From contig JAOINI010000001.1 in assembly GCA_028139285.1 (NCBI GenBank), positions 106,733-170,732 of the forward strand: a DNA stretch of 64,000 nt. The letters run 5' to 3'. Under the pieces are notes generated by a model. It ran no database searches. It worked only from the letters and a program-made list of their open reading frames with translations, and was not told where the DNA came from. This document shows, piece after piece, positions 16,916 to 25,402 of this stretch. Numbering within the stretch: position 1 is the first letter of the stretch; every line of letters begins with the position of its first letter. The DNA is from Candidatus Pelagibacter sp. (GTDB taxonomy: Bacteria; Pseudomonadota; Alphaproteobacteria; Pelagibacterales; Pelagibacteraceae). Made by a program: the position numbers and the translations under genes.

Positions 16916-17752
16916 ATGAAATTATTAAGAGTTGGTAAGTTGGGAAGTGAGTTTGTTGCTGCCTTAGATAGTAATAATGTCATAAGGGATCTGTCAGATC
17001 ACATTAAAGATTTAAATCCACAGACTATAAATGAAGAAACATTAAATAGATTAAAAAGTATAAAATTATCTGAGCTAAAAGAAATCAACTCGAATATTAG
17101 AATTGGAGCTTGCATCTCAAATCCAGTAGATTTTTTAGCAATAGGTTTGAATTACAAAGCACATGCGGAGGGTACCAAATCAAAATTACCAACTGAACCA
17201 ATTGTTTTCAATAAAAGCTCTGGATGTATTCAGGGTCCTAACGATCAAATAATTAAACCTAAGTCTGCTAACAAAATGGATTACGAGGTTGAAGTTGGTA
17301 TGATTATTGGCCGTGAAGGTAAATATATTAAGGAGGAAAATGCTCAAGATTATGTATTTGGCTATTGTATCGTTAATGACATATCTGAAAGGTCTTGGCA
17401 AAAAGAAAGGGGAGGTCAATGGATCAAAGGTAAATCTATAGCAGGGCCAACTGGGCCTTATCTTGTAACTAGAGATGAAATAAAAAACTTAAATGATATT
17501 AATTTAGCGTTAGATGTTAATGGCAACAGAAGACAAACTGGAAATACAGAAAGAATGATTTTCAATTTCAATTTTTTAATTTCTCATTTAAGTCAATTTA
17601 TGACTTTATATCCTGGGACAATTATCACTACCGGAACACCAGCTGGTACAGCAATGGAAATGGAAAAACCTGAATTTCTAAAGACGGGTGACAAACTTCA
17701 CTTAAAAGTAGATGGACTAGGTGAGCAATTTCATGAAATAATAGATGAATAA
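16916..17752 (+). CDS. Fumarylacetoacetate hydrolase (FAH) family protein
   Basis: The C-terminal FAH domain is clear: GLNYKAHAEG, the metal-ligand cluster MDYEVEVGMIIG, FGYCIVNDISERSWQ, KGKSIAGPTGPYLV and TTGTPAGTAM. Members hydrolyse or decarboxylate 2-oxo-diacids with a divalent metal. The N-terminal 70 residues fit the cap domain of the 280-residue class that includes ureidoglycolate lyase and fumarylpyruvate hydrolase. The exact substrate cannot be read from sequence, and no catabolic partner gene lies next to it. Confidence 0.87.
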   Translation: MKLLRVGKLGSEFVAALDSNNVIRDLSDHIKDLNPQTINEETLNRLKSIKLSELKEINSNIRIGACISNPVDFLAIGLNYKAHAEGTKSKLPTEPIVFNKSSGCIQGPNDQIIKPKSANKMDYEVEVGMIIGREGKYIKEENAQDYVFGYCIVNDISERSWQKERGGQWIKGKSIAGPTGPYLVTRDEIKNLNDINLALDVNGNRRQTGNTERMIFNFNFLISHLSQFMTLYPGTIITTGTPAGTAMEMEKPEFLKTGDKLHLKVDGLGEQFHEIIDE

Positions 17753-17754
17753 TT

Positions 17755-17865
17755 ATGTCAAAAAGATATTCGGGTAAAAGCCAAAAAGATAGAACCTTTA
17801 TGAAAAAAGCCAAATTATCTTTTAAAGAAAAAAGAAAGCTTAAAAGAGAGAGAAAAAATAAATAA
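17755..17865 (+). CDS. Very small, highly basic peptide (36 aa)
   Basis: The open frame starts two bases after the FAH gene and its stop overlaps the next ATG by one base, filling the gap exactly. The product, beginning MSKRYSGKSQKDRTF, is more than 40 percent Lys/Arg, and its C-terminal half is almost all charged. Such peptides can be nucleic-acid-binding or ribosome-associated, but no family is recognised. The tight fit in the operon is the main support. Confidence 0.5.
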   Translation: MSKRYSGKSQKDRTFMKKAKLSFKEKRKLKRERKNK

Positions 17866-18491
17866 TGTGTGGAAGATATAGTATTCGAAAACCGGTTACT
17901 AAAACTGCTGATTTGGTAAAAACAAATATAAAGGTTGAAGATACAGATAATTATAATGCGCACCCAACTCAAAGGTTGCCCATAATAAAATCTTATTCAA
18001 ATGGTAAGGCTCTTGAGCTTTATGAGTGGGGATTGGTTCCGAGTTGGTCTAAAAAATTGGATAAGTTTTCTCCCCTTATTAATGCAAGGAGAGAAACTCT
18101 TATGGAAAAAATTACTTTTAAGAATCTTATCCAGACATCAAGATGTATTATTCCAGCTGATGGGTATTATGAATGGAAAAGGGAAGATAAAACAAAAACT
18201 CCCTATTATTTTTCAAAAGAGGATGATGAATTGATGTATTTTGCCGGGATATATCAGAATGATCAGTTCTGTATAATTACTAGGAAAGCTACTGAAAAAA
18301 TTAGTACCATCCATCACAGAGAACCAATGATTATTAATCAAAGCCAGATTAATAATTATTTGAACATTAAAAAAGATGCTATGGAAATATTGAACTCCGT
18401 AAAACCACCCAATTTAAAGTTTCATGAAATTTCAAAAGATGTTAATAATCCAGTTAATAATGATCCATCAATAATTAATTCAGTAAACTAA
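17865..18491 (+). CDS. SRAP-family protein (YedK/HMCES-like)
   Basis: Shields abasic sites in single-stranded DNA by covalent crosslinking. The catalytic Cys2 directly follows Met1 (MCGRYS). NARRETL carries the Asn-Ala-Arg motif, ADGYYEWKR the active-site Glu, and IHHREPMI the His. Length (208 residues) is normal. The start is fixed by the need for Cys at position 2. The gene overlaps the basic-peptide stop by one base and is followed immediately by the dioxygenase gene. Confidence 0.93.
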   Translation: MCGRYSIRKPVTKTADLVKTNIKVEDTDNYNAHPTQRLPIIKSYSNGKALELYEWGLVPSWSKKLDKFSPLINARRETLMEKITFKNLIQTSRCIIPADGYYEWKREDKTKTPYYFSKEDDELMYFAGIYQNDQFCIITRKATEKISTIHHREPMIINQSQINNYLNIKKDAMEILNSVKPPNLKFHEISKDVNNPVNNDPSIINSVN

Positions 18492-19295
18492 ATGAAATCT
18501 GTTTCTATAACTCCAGGTAAAAACAACGTTGGTGCTTACATCAACGATGTAAATTTAAATAAGTTAAATAACGACTTAACGGGTCAAATTAAAGATATAC
18601 TTAATAAATACGGAGTAATTTTCATAAAAAAACAAAATTTGAACCCAAGTGCATACCAAAATTTTGCTAAATCTATTGGGCAATTAGTAGAGTATCCAAG
18701 ATTAAAAGGATTAGAAAATTTTCCTTACATAAATGTTTTAGAGAGAAAACCTAGTGACAAAAGTTTAGCTTTCGGAGGATCTTGGCTACATCAGGACACT
18801 TCATATTTGGAAAAAGATAGACCGAGATATACTATGCTTATGGGTATAGAAATTCCTGTAGGGCAAGGAAATACTATTTTTTCCTCTGGTTTTAATGCCT
18901 ATAAAAATCTTCCAGATGAAATTAAACAAAAAATTAAAAATGCTAAAGGTGTTTTTTCATCTGCCGGACCGATTAGTAAAACTAGACTTGAATTGGAAAA
19001 AAGAGCTGGAATTAATTCTTCAAAAGTTTTGGAAGCTGAACATTCAATTGTTCAAGAGGTTAATGGACAAAAATCTTTATATGTTTCTCCGGGTCATCTA
19101 ATAAAAATTAAAAATATTGATGAAAGTGAAAAAATTAAAAATTTTCTTATTGATCATGTAAATAAAGAAGAATTTATATTTTCTTATGAGTGGTCAAAAG
19201 GGGATTTAGTTCTATGGGATAATCTCAGTGTGATGCATAAAGCAAGCGAAATAAAAAATTGTAGCCGTATAATGCATCGAATTACTATAAAATAA
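18492..19295 (+). CDS. TauD/TfdA-family Fe(II)/2-oxoglutarate dioxygenase
   Basis: The 267 residues have the jelly-roll pattern with the iron ligands His and Asp in WLHQDTSY (about residues 99-106), the distal His in SVMHKAS and the 2-oxoglutarate-binding Arg in RIMHRITIK at the C-terminus. Members oxidise small substrates such as taurine, alkylsulfates or betaines; the substrate here is not evident. It begins directly after the SRAP stop codon. Confidence 0.88.
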   Translation: MKSVSITPGKNNVGAYINDVNLNKLNNDLTGQIKDILNKYGVIFIKKQNLNPSAYQNFAKSIGQLVEYPRLKGLENFPYINVLERKPSDKSLAFGGSWLHQDTSYLEKDRPRYTMLMGIEIPVGQGNTIFSSGFNAYKNLPDEIKQKIKNAKGVFSSAGPISKTRLELEKRAGINSSKVLEAEHSIVQEVNGQKSLYVSPGHLIKIKNIDESEKIKNFLIDHVNKEEFIFSYEWSKGDLVLWDNLSVMHKASEIKNCSRIMHRITIK

Positions 19296-19297
19296 TT

Positions 19298-20341
19298 TTA
19301 CTTTTTTAAAATCGTCAAGTGGCCCATTTTTCTTTTTTCTTTAATTATCTTTTTTCCATAGTCAAAGAAGTATTCTTCTGTTTCAAAAGATCGCTTTCTA
19401 TACCTCTGAATTTCACTGCCTAATATATTTTTCATCTCAGCATTTGCTATTTTCTTAACATTTTCTTTCTTCAATCCACAAACAGCTCTGATGTGATTTT
19501 CAAATTGACTAATATTAAATGCATTTATTGTTAAATGACCAGAGTTATGAACTCGGGGTGCGATTTCATTAACCAACAAGCTATCCTCTTGATCTATAAA
19601 ATATTCTACACACATTGTTCCAACGTAATCTAATGCATTTGCAATTAACTTAGCGCTATCTTGAGCCTTTTTGAAAATACTGGGCTTTATATCAGCTGGA
19701 ATTTTGGAGTATTTTAAAATTTGGTCTTTGTGAGTATTTTCTATTGGTTCATAAATATAAATTTCTTTGTTTTGAAATCTTGTAACAATTACAGAAATTT
19801 CTTTTTTTAAATTTACTCTTTTTTCTAATATGTAATCTGCTGTAAAACACCAATCTTTTTTTACATCATCTAGGGTATTTAAAACATACTGGCCATGGCC
19901 GTCATAACCTAATGTGTTTGTCTTTAAAATCCCTGGTAATAAATTTTTGTTTTGTTGAACATCTTTGGCAGTCTTTATAAATGCCCACTTTGTAGTTTTA
20001 ATACCAAGATTATTTACAAACGTTTTTTCTAATTGTCTGTTTTGAATAATCTTATTAATTTCAGGTTTGGGTAAAACTTTTTTTTCTTTATCTATCTCTT
20101 TTAAAATACTTATTGGAATATTTTCAAATTCATAAGTAATGATATCTACTCCATTTATAAATTCTTTAATCTTATTTTTGTCATCATATTTTGAGTAAAT
20201 AAATTTATCTGAATAGTTTTGCGCTGGACCATTTTCATCATCTGATATTACTATAGTCTTTATATTAAGTTTTTTTGCAGCCTGACATAGTAAAGAACCA
20301 AGTTGACCTGAACCAATGATCCCTAGAGTGCTTATTGACAT
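19298..20341 (-). CDS. purK: N5-carboxyaminoimidazole ribonucleotide synthase
   Basis: ATP-grasp enzyme that carboxylates AIR in purine synthesis. The N-terminal GIIGSGQLGSLLCQAAKKL is the family signature. LKTNTLGYDGHGQYVL and EIAPRVHNSGHLTINA are the ATP-grasp and C-terminal motifs. The ATG at 20341 is preferred over the TTG one codon upstream. Length is 347 residues. It follows purE after four bases on the same strand, the usual purE-purK pair. Confidence 0.95.
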   Translation of the reverse strand: MSISTLGIIGSGQLGSLLCQAAKKLNIKTIVISDDENGPAQNYSDKFIYSKYDDKNKIKEFINGVDIITYEFENIPISILKEIDKEKKVLPKPEINKIIQNRQLEKTFVNNLGIKTTKWAFIKTAKDVQQNKNLLPGILKTNTLGYDGHGQYVLNTLDDVKKDWCFTADYILEKRVNLKKEISVIVTRFQNKEIYIYEPIENTHKDQILKYSKIPADIKPSIFKKAQDSAKLIANALDYVGTMCVEYFIDQEDSLLVNEIAPRVHNSGHLTINAFNISQFENHIRAVCGLKKENVKKIANAEMKNILGSEIQRYRKRSFETEEYFFDYGKKIIKEKRKMGHLTILKK

Positions 20342-20345
20342 CAAA

Positions 20346-20831
20346 TTAAGGTTTTTTTTTAATAGATTTAGTTTGTAAACGTTTCCATTTTTCTAAATTT
20401 GATTTAATTTTTTCATCAAAATTTCCAATAATTGAAGCCGCGAGTAAACCAGCATTCATTGATCCATTTATAGCCATTGTGGCTACGGGACAACCTCGCG
20501 GCATTTGTACTATTGATAACAAACTATCTAAACCCTTAAGTTTTTTTGTTTCTATCGGAACTCCAATAACTGGCAAAGAAGATAAAGATGCCACCATGCC
20601 TGGCAAATGTGCTGAACCTCCCGCTCCAGCCACAATAACACCGAAACCGTTTTTTGAGGCTGACTCTGCAAATTCAAACATTCTTTTTGGTGTTCTGTGC
20701 GCACTTACTATTGAAATTTGATATTTAATTTTGAGAGTCTTTAAAATTTTCGCGCATTCTTTCATTATGGAATGATCCGATTGAGATCCCATAATAATTG
20801 CTACTTTATTATTCAGTTTATTACGTTTCAC
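20346..20831 (-). CDS. purE: N5-carboxyaminoimidazole ribonucleotide mutase
   Basis: Moves the carboxyl group of N5-CAIR to C4. The 161 residues carry the class I PurE signature: GSQSDHSIM, SAHRTP, AGAGGSAHLPGM (usually GGAAHLPGM), IGVPI, QMPRGCPVAT and NAGLLA. The active-site His of SAHRTP and the AHLPGM loop are intact. It is the first gene of the purE-purK unit. The 310-base region upstream holds a structured element but no obvious promoter. Confidence 0.95.
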   Translation of the reverse strand: MKRNKLNNKVAIIMGSQSDHSIMKECAKILKTLKIKYQISIVSAHRTPKRMFEFAESASKNGFGVIVAGAGGSAHLPGMVASLSSLPVIGVPIETKKLKGLDSLLSIVQMPRGCPVATMAINGSMNAGLLAASIIGNFDEKIKSNLEKWKRLQTKSIKKKP

Positions 20832-20896
20832 AGATTAATTTAACAATTATTGGTATAAAAACAATGGCCTAATTAGATTAAGCCACTGATTTATTT

Positions 20897-20974
20897 AGGA
20901 GGAAAGATTATGCTCGAACTCTAAAATTTAGAAATTTTGGACTATTTTGAAGTTCGAATAGAGAGATTTTTTTT
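20897..20974 (+). promoter_or_regulatory. AGGAGG site, four-codon ORF and stacked hairpins with T8 run
   Basis: This is the main content of the 310-base gap 20832-21142. A perfect AGGAGG (20897-20902) stands seven bases before ATG CTC GAA CTC TAA (20910-20924). The mini-ORF overlaps a structure made of an outer 7-bp stem (TCGAACT 20914-20920 with AGTTCGA 20951-20957) and an inner 8-bp stem (20921-20928 with 20933-20940, including two G-T pairs), followed by eight Ts at 20967-20974. It resembles a leader-peptide attenuator or a terminator, but the flanking genes are on the other strand. Confidence 0.4.
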
Positions 20975-21030
20975 AATTTCTTATCAACGTTAGTCTTTAA
21001 CTTGTTTTTTTTTACTTGTTTAATTCTCAT
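20908..21030 (-). CDS. Possible small Lys-rich protein (41 aa)
   Basis: On the minus strand an ATG at 21030 opens a 41-codon frame beginning MRIKQVKKNKLKTN and ending at 20908. It is Lys-rich with an LFELQNSPKF segment and has no recognised family. No Shine-Dalgarno precedes it and it overlaps the hairpin element on the other strand, so it may be chance. It is listed because it fills the otherwise gene-free gap upstream of purE. Confidence 0.25.
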   Translation of the reverse strand: MRIKQVKKNKLKTNVDKKLKKISLFELQNSPKFLNFRVRA

Positions 21031-21142
21031 GATTTCTTTTAATTTATTTTTAACCCTATGAGTATTGCTGAATTTGCAAACTTGAGTTGAATATAGTTTA
21101 TAACTTTAATTTAGGCAGATATTAGGCGTTTCTTAGCCAAAT

Positions 21143-21535
21143 TTAAATTTTTGCAAATAAATCTTTAGAAAGTTTTTTTATTGACCCACTTCGATCTACC
21201 ACTGCTAGTTCCACTTCTGCTCTGACGAGAATTTCTGCATCTCTTTTCACCTCTTGAAGCAAGTTTAGTCTAACGTTAGTTTTTTTTAAAATGGTTGTTT
21301 CAACACTTAAATTGTCCTCAAAAACAGCGGATTTAAGATATTCTATGTTGCACGTCCTAACGACAAACATAATATCATGTTCGTTCATAAGTTGAGTTAA
21401 AGTTAGACCAAATTTTTCATTGATCAGCTCCGTTCTTGCTCTCTCGATATACTGAAGATATCTAGAATAAAATACCCGACCAAAGTCAACGTCCTCAACA
21501 AAAACTTTTAATTTATAAATGTGGCTTTTGGACAT
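21143..21535 (-). CDS. YbgC-like acyl-CoA thioesterase (hot-dog fold)
   Basis: The 130 residues match the YbgC/FadM branch of 4-hydroxybenzoyl-CoA thioesterase-like proteins: VFVEDVDFGRVFYSRYLQY and IERARTEL at the N-terminus, with catalytic Asp17 present. The His that normally follows Tyr (VYH) is replaced by Ser24. The ATG at 21535 gives the family start; the frame runs 12 codons further up to a TTG. YbgC usually precedes tolQRAB, which is not seen here, so its partner context has been lost or moved. Confidence 0.8.
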   Translation of the reverse strand: MSKSHIYKLKVFVEDVDFGRVFYSRYLQYIERARTELINEKFGLTLTQLMNEHDIMFVVRTCNIEYLKSAVFEDNLSVETTILKKTNVRLNLLQEVKRDAEILVRAEVELAVVDRSGSIKKLSKDLFAKI

Positions 21536-21643
21536 AATTTCAATCATAAGGCTAAAGTTTATCTTATTCAATAAAGTTTCAATTTCTTTTTTTGGTCCAA
21601 ATTATGCCAAGCAAAGCACAGACTCTAAGCGTAAATTTTAATT

Positions 21644-21847
21644 ATGAAAATATTATCTACTTTAATTTTGTTGTTAATGTTAACTAATTGTGCTGGAGGC
21701 AACATAGCCAAAGTAAAATTTGGTAAAAGATGTACTGCGGCTGACGAGAATGGTTTAAAAGAAAGCTCGTATGTTTGGGTTATCTCAGAAGAAGCGATTA
21801 AATCATTTGATAAAAGAATAAATAAATCTAACTGTTCAGATATTTAA
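21644..21847 (+). CDS. Small lipoprotein (67 aa)
   Basis: A hydrophobic N-terminal segment ending in the lipobox LTNC (Cys16) predicts export and lipidation. The mature part is about 50 residues with two more Cys that could form a disulfide and an Asp/Lys-rich tail. The sequence TAADENGLKESSYVWV suggests a small compact domain; no family is recognised. A 12-bp hairpin lies 28 bases after the stop. Confidence 0.7.
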   Translation: MKILSTLILLLMLTNCAGGNIAKVKFGKRCTAADENGLKESSYVWVISEEAIKSFDKRINKSNCSDI

Positions 21848-21875
21848 TTTCCTTTTAAATTTAATTGTCTGTGCT

Positions 21876-21903
21876 AATAAGGGGTATGCGAATACCCCTT
21901 ATT
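21876..21903 (+). terminator. 12-bp perfect hairpin with GCGA loop over the next gene's start
   Basis: AATAAGGGGTAT and ATACCCCTTATT pair fully around the tetraloop GCGA. It lies where a terminator for the small lipoprotein gene would be, but the following T-tract is weak. The best start codon of the next gene (ATG at 21886) is at the top of the stem, so it may also control that gene's translation. Confidence 0.6.
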
Positions 21904-22965
21904 CTGTGTATATTATTTTCATTAAATATTAATTTAAATGCTATGGAAAAACCTTATCATCATATTTATAAAGACGGAAAATTATATGCTTTTAGAAACC
22001 TTGAAGGAGGTCCAAAAAGAGACCCTAATTTTAAATGGGATTGGAAAGTTTTTAGGGAGGAAAAAAAGAAACTTAAGATTGATTATCCACCTGAACATGT
22101 AATAGATAAACAAATAGTTTTAAAAAATCTTGAAAAGCATAAATCTGACTCATATGTGATGTGGCTTGATCATGCGAGCTTTATAATTAAACTTGGGGAT
22201 ACTACAATTATTACTGATCCAGTTTTTGAAAAAAATTATGGACCTATGATATTTGGTCCAAAGAAATACATTGAGTCCCCTTTAACTCTTAAAGAACTTC
22301 CTAAGATAGATTTATTTTTGTTGACACACAATCATTATGATCACATGAGTATTCGTACGATAAAAAACTTTCCTTATAAAAATACTAAAGTTCTTGTGCC
22401 TCTTAAACTTGGGAAATATTTCACGAAAAATGGATATAAAAAAAGTACTGTAAAAGAAATGGATTGGTTTGATAAAATTAAAATTAATGATGAAATCACA
22501 ATTACAATGCTTCCAAGTCAACATTGGTCAAAACGGTGGATCTGGGGAGATGGAAATACAAATAGATCACTTTGGGGGAGCTTTTTAATTGAATACAAAG
22601 GTAAAAAAATCTTTTTTGCTTGTGATACTGGACCAGCACCATTTTACAAAGAGTTAGGAAAAAATTTTGGCCCAATTGATTTGGGTTTTGGGAATTTGGG
22701 TGCTTACAATTTCTATCCGATCATTCCAGTCAAGGATAAATCTACAGCTCACGCTAATCCTGAAGAGCTTTTATCTTTAATGAAAGACTTAAAAGTAAAA
22801 AAGGTTATAGGAATGCATTGGGGAACAGCAATATTAAGTTTGGAACCGATCTGGGAACCTCCTGTAAGATTTAAAGAAAATGCTGAAAAGTTTGGCTATA
22901 AGAAAGATGAGGCAATTATATTTAAAATTGGTGAGATTAAAAAATTAAGTGATCTTATCAACTAG
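21886..22965 (+). CDS. Secreted metallo-beta-lactamase-fold hydrolase (NAPE-PLD/UlaG-like)
   Basis: The zinc-binding motif THNHYDHMS (HxHxDH), later His in PSQHWSKR, the Asp in FACDTGPAP and the His in GMHWGT mark the metallo-beta-lactamase fold. WLDHASFIIKLGDTTIITDP is typical of the NAPE-PLD/UlaG branch, which cleaves phosphodiesters or lactones. The ATG at 21886 is chosen because it gives a clean signal peptide (MRIPLILCILFSLNINLNA); the frame extends to a GTG at 21865. The product would then be periplasmic. Length is 359 residues from this start. Confidence 0.85.
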   Translation: MRIPLILCILFSLNINLNAMEKPYHHIYKDGKLYAFRNLEGGPKRDPNFKWDWKVFREEKKKLKIDYPPEHVIDKQIVLKNLEKHKSDSYVMWLDHASFIIKLGDTTIITDPVFEKNYGPMIFGPKKYIESPLTLKELPKIDLFLLTHNHYDHMSIRTIKNFPYKNTKVLVPLKLGKYFTKNGYKKSTVKEMDWFDKIKINDEITITMLPSQHWSKRWIWGDGNTNRSLWGSFLIEYKGKKIFFACDTGPAPFYKELGKNFGPIDLGFGNLGAYNFYPIIPVKDKSTAHANPEELLSLMKDLKVKKVIGMHWGTAILSLEPIWEPPVRFKENAEKFGYKKDEAIIFKIGEIKKLSDLIN

Positions 22966-24169
22966 CTTTTCTTTTATTTCTTTCTCTGTCTAGTAAAGCC
23001 GTCAGAGAGTCCACCATAAAATCTGAAGCATCAAAGATCTGATCTCTCTTAAATTCTTTAGATATATTTTTTTCTGGGTCAGTTTTATCCTCAATAACTA
23101 TTCCCTGAGTAGGAGAATTGTCTTTCAAATAAATACAAATGAGCCATTCATTTTCAGGTGTATCATCCCATTTAATATATATTGAACTCTCTTCTATTCT
23201 TTTATCAATACACCTCATAATTGGAAGATGTTTACTTAAATACCTTTTTGAGATCATAAAACAAAGTGAATGTGAAGCTCTATAGAAAGATTCAAGGGCA
23301 TACTCTACCTTCTCTCTCTCTTCGTTATAAACTCTCTCTTTCTCTAATAATATTTCTTTAGTATCACTGTCTTTTACTTCAACACCAAATTGAGTTAGTC
23401 GTTCTCTAATTGCTTCTTCAACTTTTTGTTGTCTTAAAGCTTTATATTTCTCTTTGATTTTATCTATACGCAGTTTGACTTCTTCGTAAGACTCTCTTTG
23501 TTGGCTTAGAACATATTTTGAAAGAGCTTGAACTTCTTTTTCCTCCCTACGTACAAAACTCTCAATTTTCTTTTCAAGTTTAATTTGTTCTAAAAATTTC
23601 CTTTGCTTTTCAGCTCGCTCTCTTCTGAGTTCAGCTTGGTCCTCTCTTAAAAATCTTTTGAGATCAATTGATAATTGACGGCTTAATTCTTTTTCTTCTT
23701 TAAGTTCTAATGCTTTAGCTTTAAGTGCTATTTCCTCTTGTTGCATAAACCGTTTTCTTGCTAGTATTTTTTCTCTTTCCATTTCTTTTATTTTTTTTTC
23801 TTTTTGTTTTGACCTTTCTTCTTGAATAACTTTTTTAATATTTGAAACCCGATTAGAAATGCCTTGAAAAAAATTCTGCAAAGATTGGTCAAGGTTTAAG
23901 TTAAACCTAAGCATTGATTTAACTTTGTCACTTAAGCTTAAAAGGCTTGAAATAACTGCTCTTGTTTTTTTTTGTTTATTTCTTTCCGATCTTCGGAATT
24001 TAATTTTATTTTTTTTAAATTTTATTTTTCTACTTTTACTTTTGATTGATTTTTTTGTTTTTGATTTTCTTTTTGCAATTTTTTTGTTTTTTTTATTGCT
24101 TTTTTTAAGTTTTGTTCTTTTTGATTTTAAAGACCTAATTTTCTTAGGTTTCTTTTTTTTTCTTTTCAT
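22958..24169 (-). CDS. Lys/Arg-rich coiled-coil hypothetical protein
   Basis: The 403 residues fall into three parts. The first is about 70 residues that are mostly Lys/Arg/Ser (KKSNKKNKKIAKRKSKTKK and similar). The second is a long charged coiled coil (about residues 100-290) rich in Glu/Lys/Arg with few hydrophobics. The third is a folded C-terminal domain (SSIYIKWDDTPENEWLICIY). No family is recognised. The basic tail suggests nucleic-acid or membrane-surface binding. It overlaps the hydrolase gene tail to tail by eight bases. Confidence 0.75.
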   Translation of the reverse strand: MKRKKKKPKKIRSLKSKRTKLKKSNKKNKKIAKRKSKTKKSIKSKSRKIKFKKNKIKFRRSERNKQKKTRAVISSLLSLSDKVKSMLRFNLNLDQSLQNFFQGISNRVSNIKKVIQEERSKQKEKKIKEMEREKILARKRFMQQEEIALKAKALELKEEKELSRQLSIDLKRFLREDQAELRRERAEKQRKFLEQIKLEKKIESFVRREEKEVQALSKYVLSQQRESYEEVKLRIDKIKEKYKALRQQKVEEAIRERLTQFGVEVKDSDTKEILLEKERVYNEEREKVEYALESFYRASHSLCFMISKRYLSKHLPIMRCIDKRIEESSIYIKWDDTPENEWLICIYLKDNSPTQGIVIEDKTDPEKNISKEFKRDQIFDASDFMVDSLTALLDRERNKRKAS

Positions 24170-24194
24170 ACTGTTACTTATTTAATAACAGTTT

Positions 24195-25400
24195 TCAGGA
24201 ATAAAGGTAGTTTCTTGTTCTTTTGGCGTTACTAAAGTTCTTCACAATTTGTAATTGAAAAACAACTAGGTCTCTATATTTAAAAGCCGCTTCACAAGAT
24301 GCCATATAATATTCATAGCATTTTACAAATTTTTCATCGAATAGATCTTTTACTTTATTTTTATTAGCCAAGAAACGTTTTAACCAACTTTCGAGGGTTT
24401 TATCGTAGTGCCTAATCAAAGTCTCTATATCGTTCACAATTAATCCGGTTTTTTCTATTGGATTGATAATTTGACTCAATGAAGGGCAAACCCCTCCTGG
24501 AAAAATATATTTTTGAATGAAAAGATTAGCCGGTGAGGGTTTGTCTACTACACCAATCGTATGAAGTAAGAATATTCCATCATCTTTCAAAACTTCATTC
24601 ATTTTTTTAAAAAAAATTTTATAGAATTTACGTCCAAAATGTTCAAAAGCGCCTACTGAAACGCACCTGTCAAATGAACCTGTAACATTTCTATAATCCA
24701 TAATCTCAAACTTAACTTGGTTATCTAAATTTAATTCTTTTGCTCTTTTTTTGCAGTAATTTAATTGATTGTCACTTAAAGTAATTCCTAGGACTTCACA
24801 TCCCTTTTGTTTGGCCATTTCAAAAGCGAGTCCACCCCAACCACATCCAACATCTAAAACTCTCATGCCAGGTTTAATATCTAATTTTTTAATTATATGA
24901 TCTACTTTATTTTGTTGAGCCTCTTCTAATGTTTTAGTGCCATCAAACCACATGGCCATAGAATATTGACGTAAATTTTTATCTAAAAATAAATCATAGA
25001 GTTTTTCTCCTTTAGTTCCACCTACATCGTAGTGATGTTCCACATTTTTTTTTGATTTTCCTGGAAGATTAAAATTTGTTAAAGTTCTCCAAATACCATA
25101 TATTTTTTTTAAAATCAAACTTGGTGTAGTAATTTCAGTTCTTCCAAGATTTTTAACAAAGCCTAAAATAAATTCACGTAAGGAGGCATTCTCAATTATA
25201 AGTTCTTCGTTCATGTAAGCTTCCGGAAAGGCTATCTCAGGAAATAATATTAATTTAGTCCCAAGACTCTCTTTTAAAATTTTTAAGATAATTGGTTTTT
25301 CTAATCTTGGGTTACCACAGATATATTTTTGGCCCTTTGGATCAACCAGTATAATTCCATCTTCTTTATATATTTTAGATAAGACTCTAGCTAATATCAT
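24195..25400 (-). CDS. cfa: Cyclopropane-fatty-acyl-phospholipid synthase family protein
   Basis: SAM-dependent methylation of unsaturated phospholipid acyl chains. The 401 residues have the N-terminal lipid-binding part and a C-terminal methyltransferase with motif I VLDVGCGWGGLAFEMAK, EVLGITLSDNQLNYCKKRA, the VSVGAFEHFG segment and HTIGVVDKP. HHYDVGG in the central region is the family's recognition site. A related methyltransferase role on another lipid is possible. Confidence 0.88.
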   Translation of the reverse strand: MILARVLSKIYKEDGIILVDPKGQKYICGNPRLEKPIILKILKESLGTKLILFPEIAFPEAYMNEELIIENASLREFILGFVKNLGRTEITTPSLILKKIYGIWRTLTNFNLPGKSKKNVEHHYDVGGTKGEKLYDLFLDKNLRQYSMAMWFDGTKTLEEAQQNKVDHIIKKLDIKPGMRVLDVGCGWGGLAFEMAKQKGCEVLGITLSDNQLNYCKKRAKELNLDNQVKFEIMDYRNVTGSFDRCVSVGAFEHFGRKFYKIFFKKMNEVLKDDGIFLLHTIGVVDKPSPANLFIQKYIFPGGVCPSLSQIINPIEKTGLIVNDIETLIRHYDKTLESWLKRFLANKNKVKDLFDEKFVKCYEYYMASCEAAFKYRDLVVFQLQIVKNFSNAKRTRNYLYS

Positions 25401-25402
25401 GA

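Noticed and set aside
23925..24185. Hydrophobic plus-strand ORF that looks like a Leu/Phe-rich membrane protein
   Set aside because: It is the antisense of the Lys-rich tail of the coiled-coil gene; runs of AAA codons read as Phe/Leu on the other strand.
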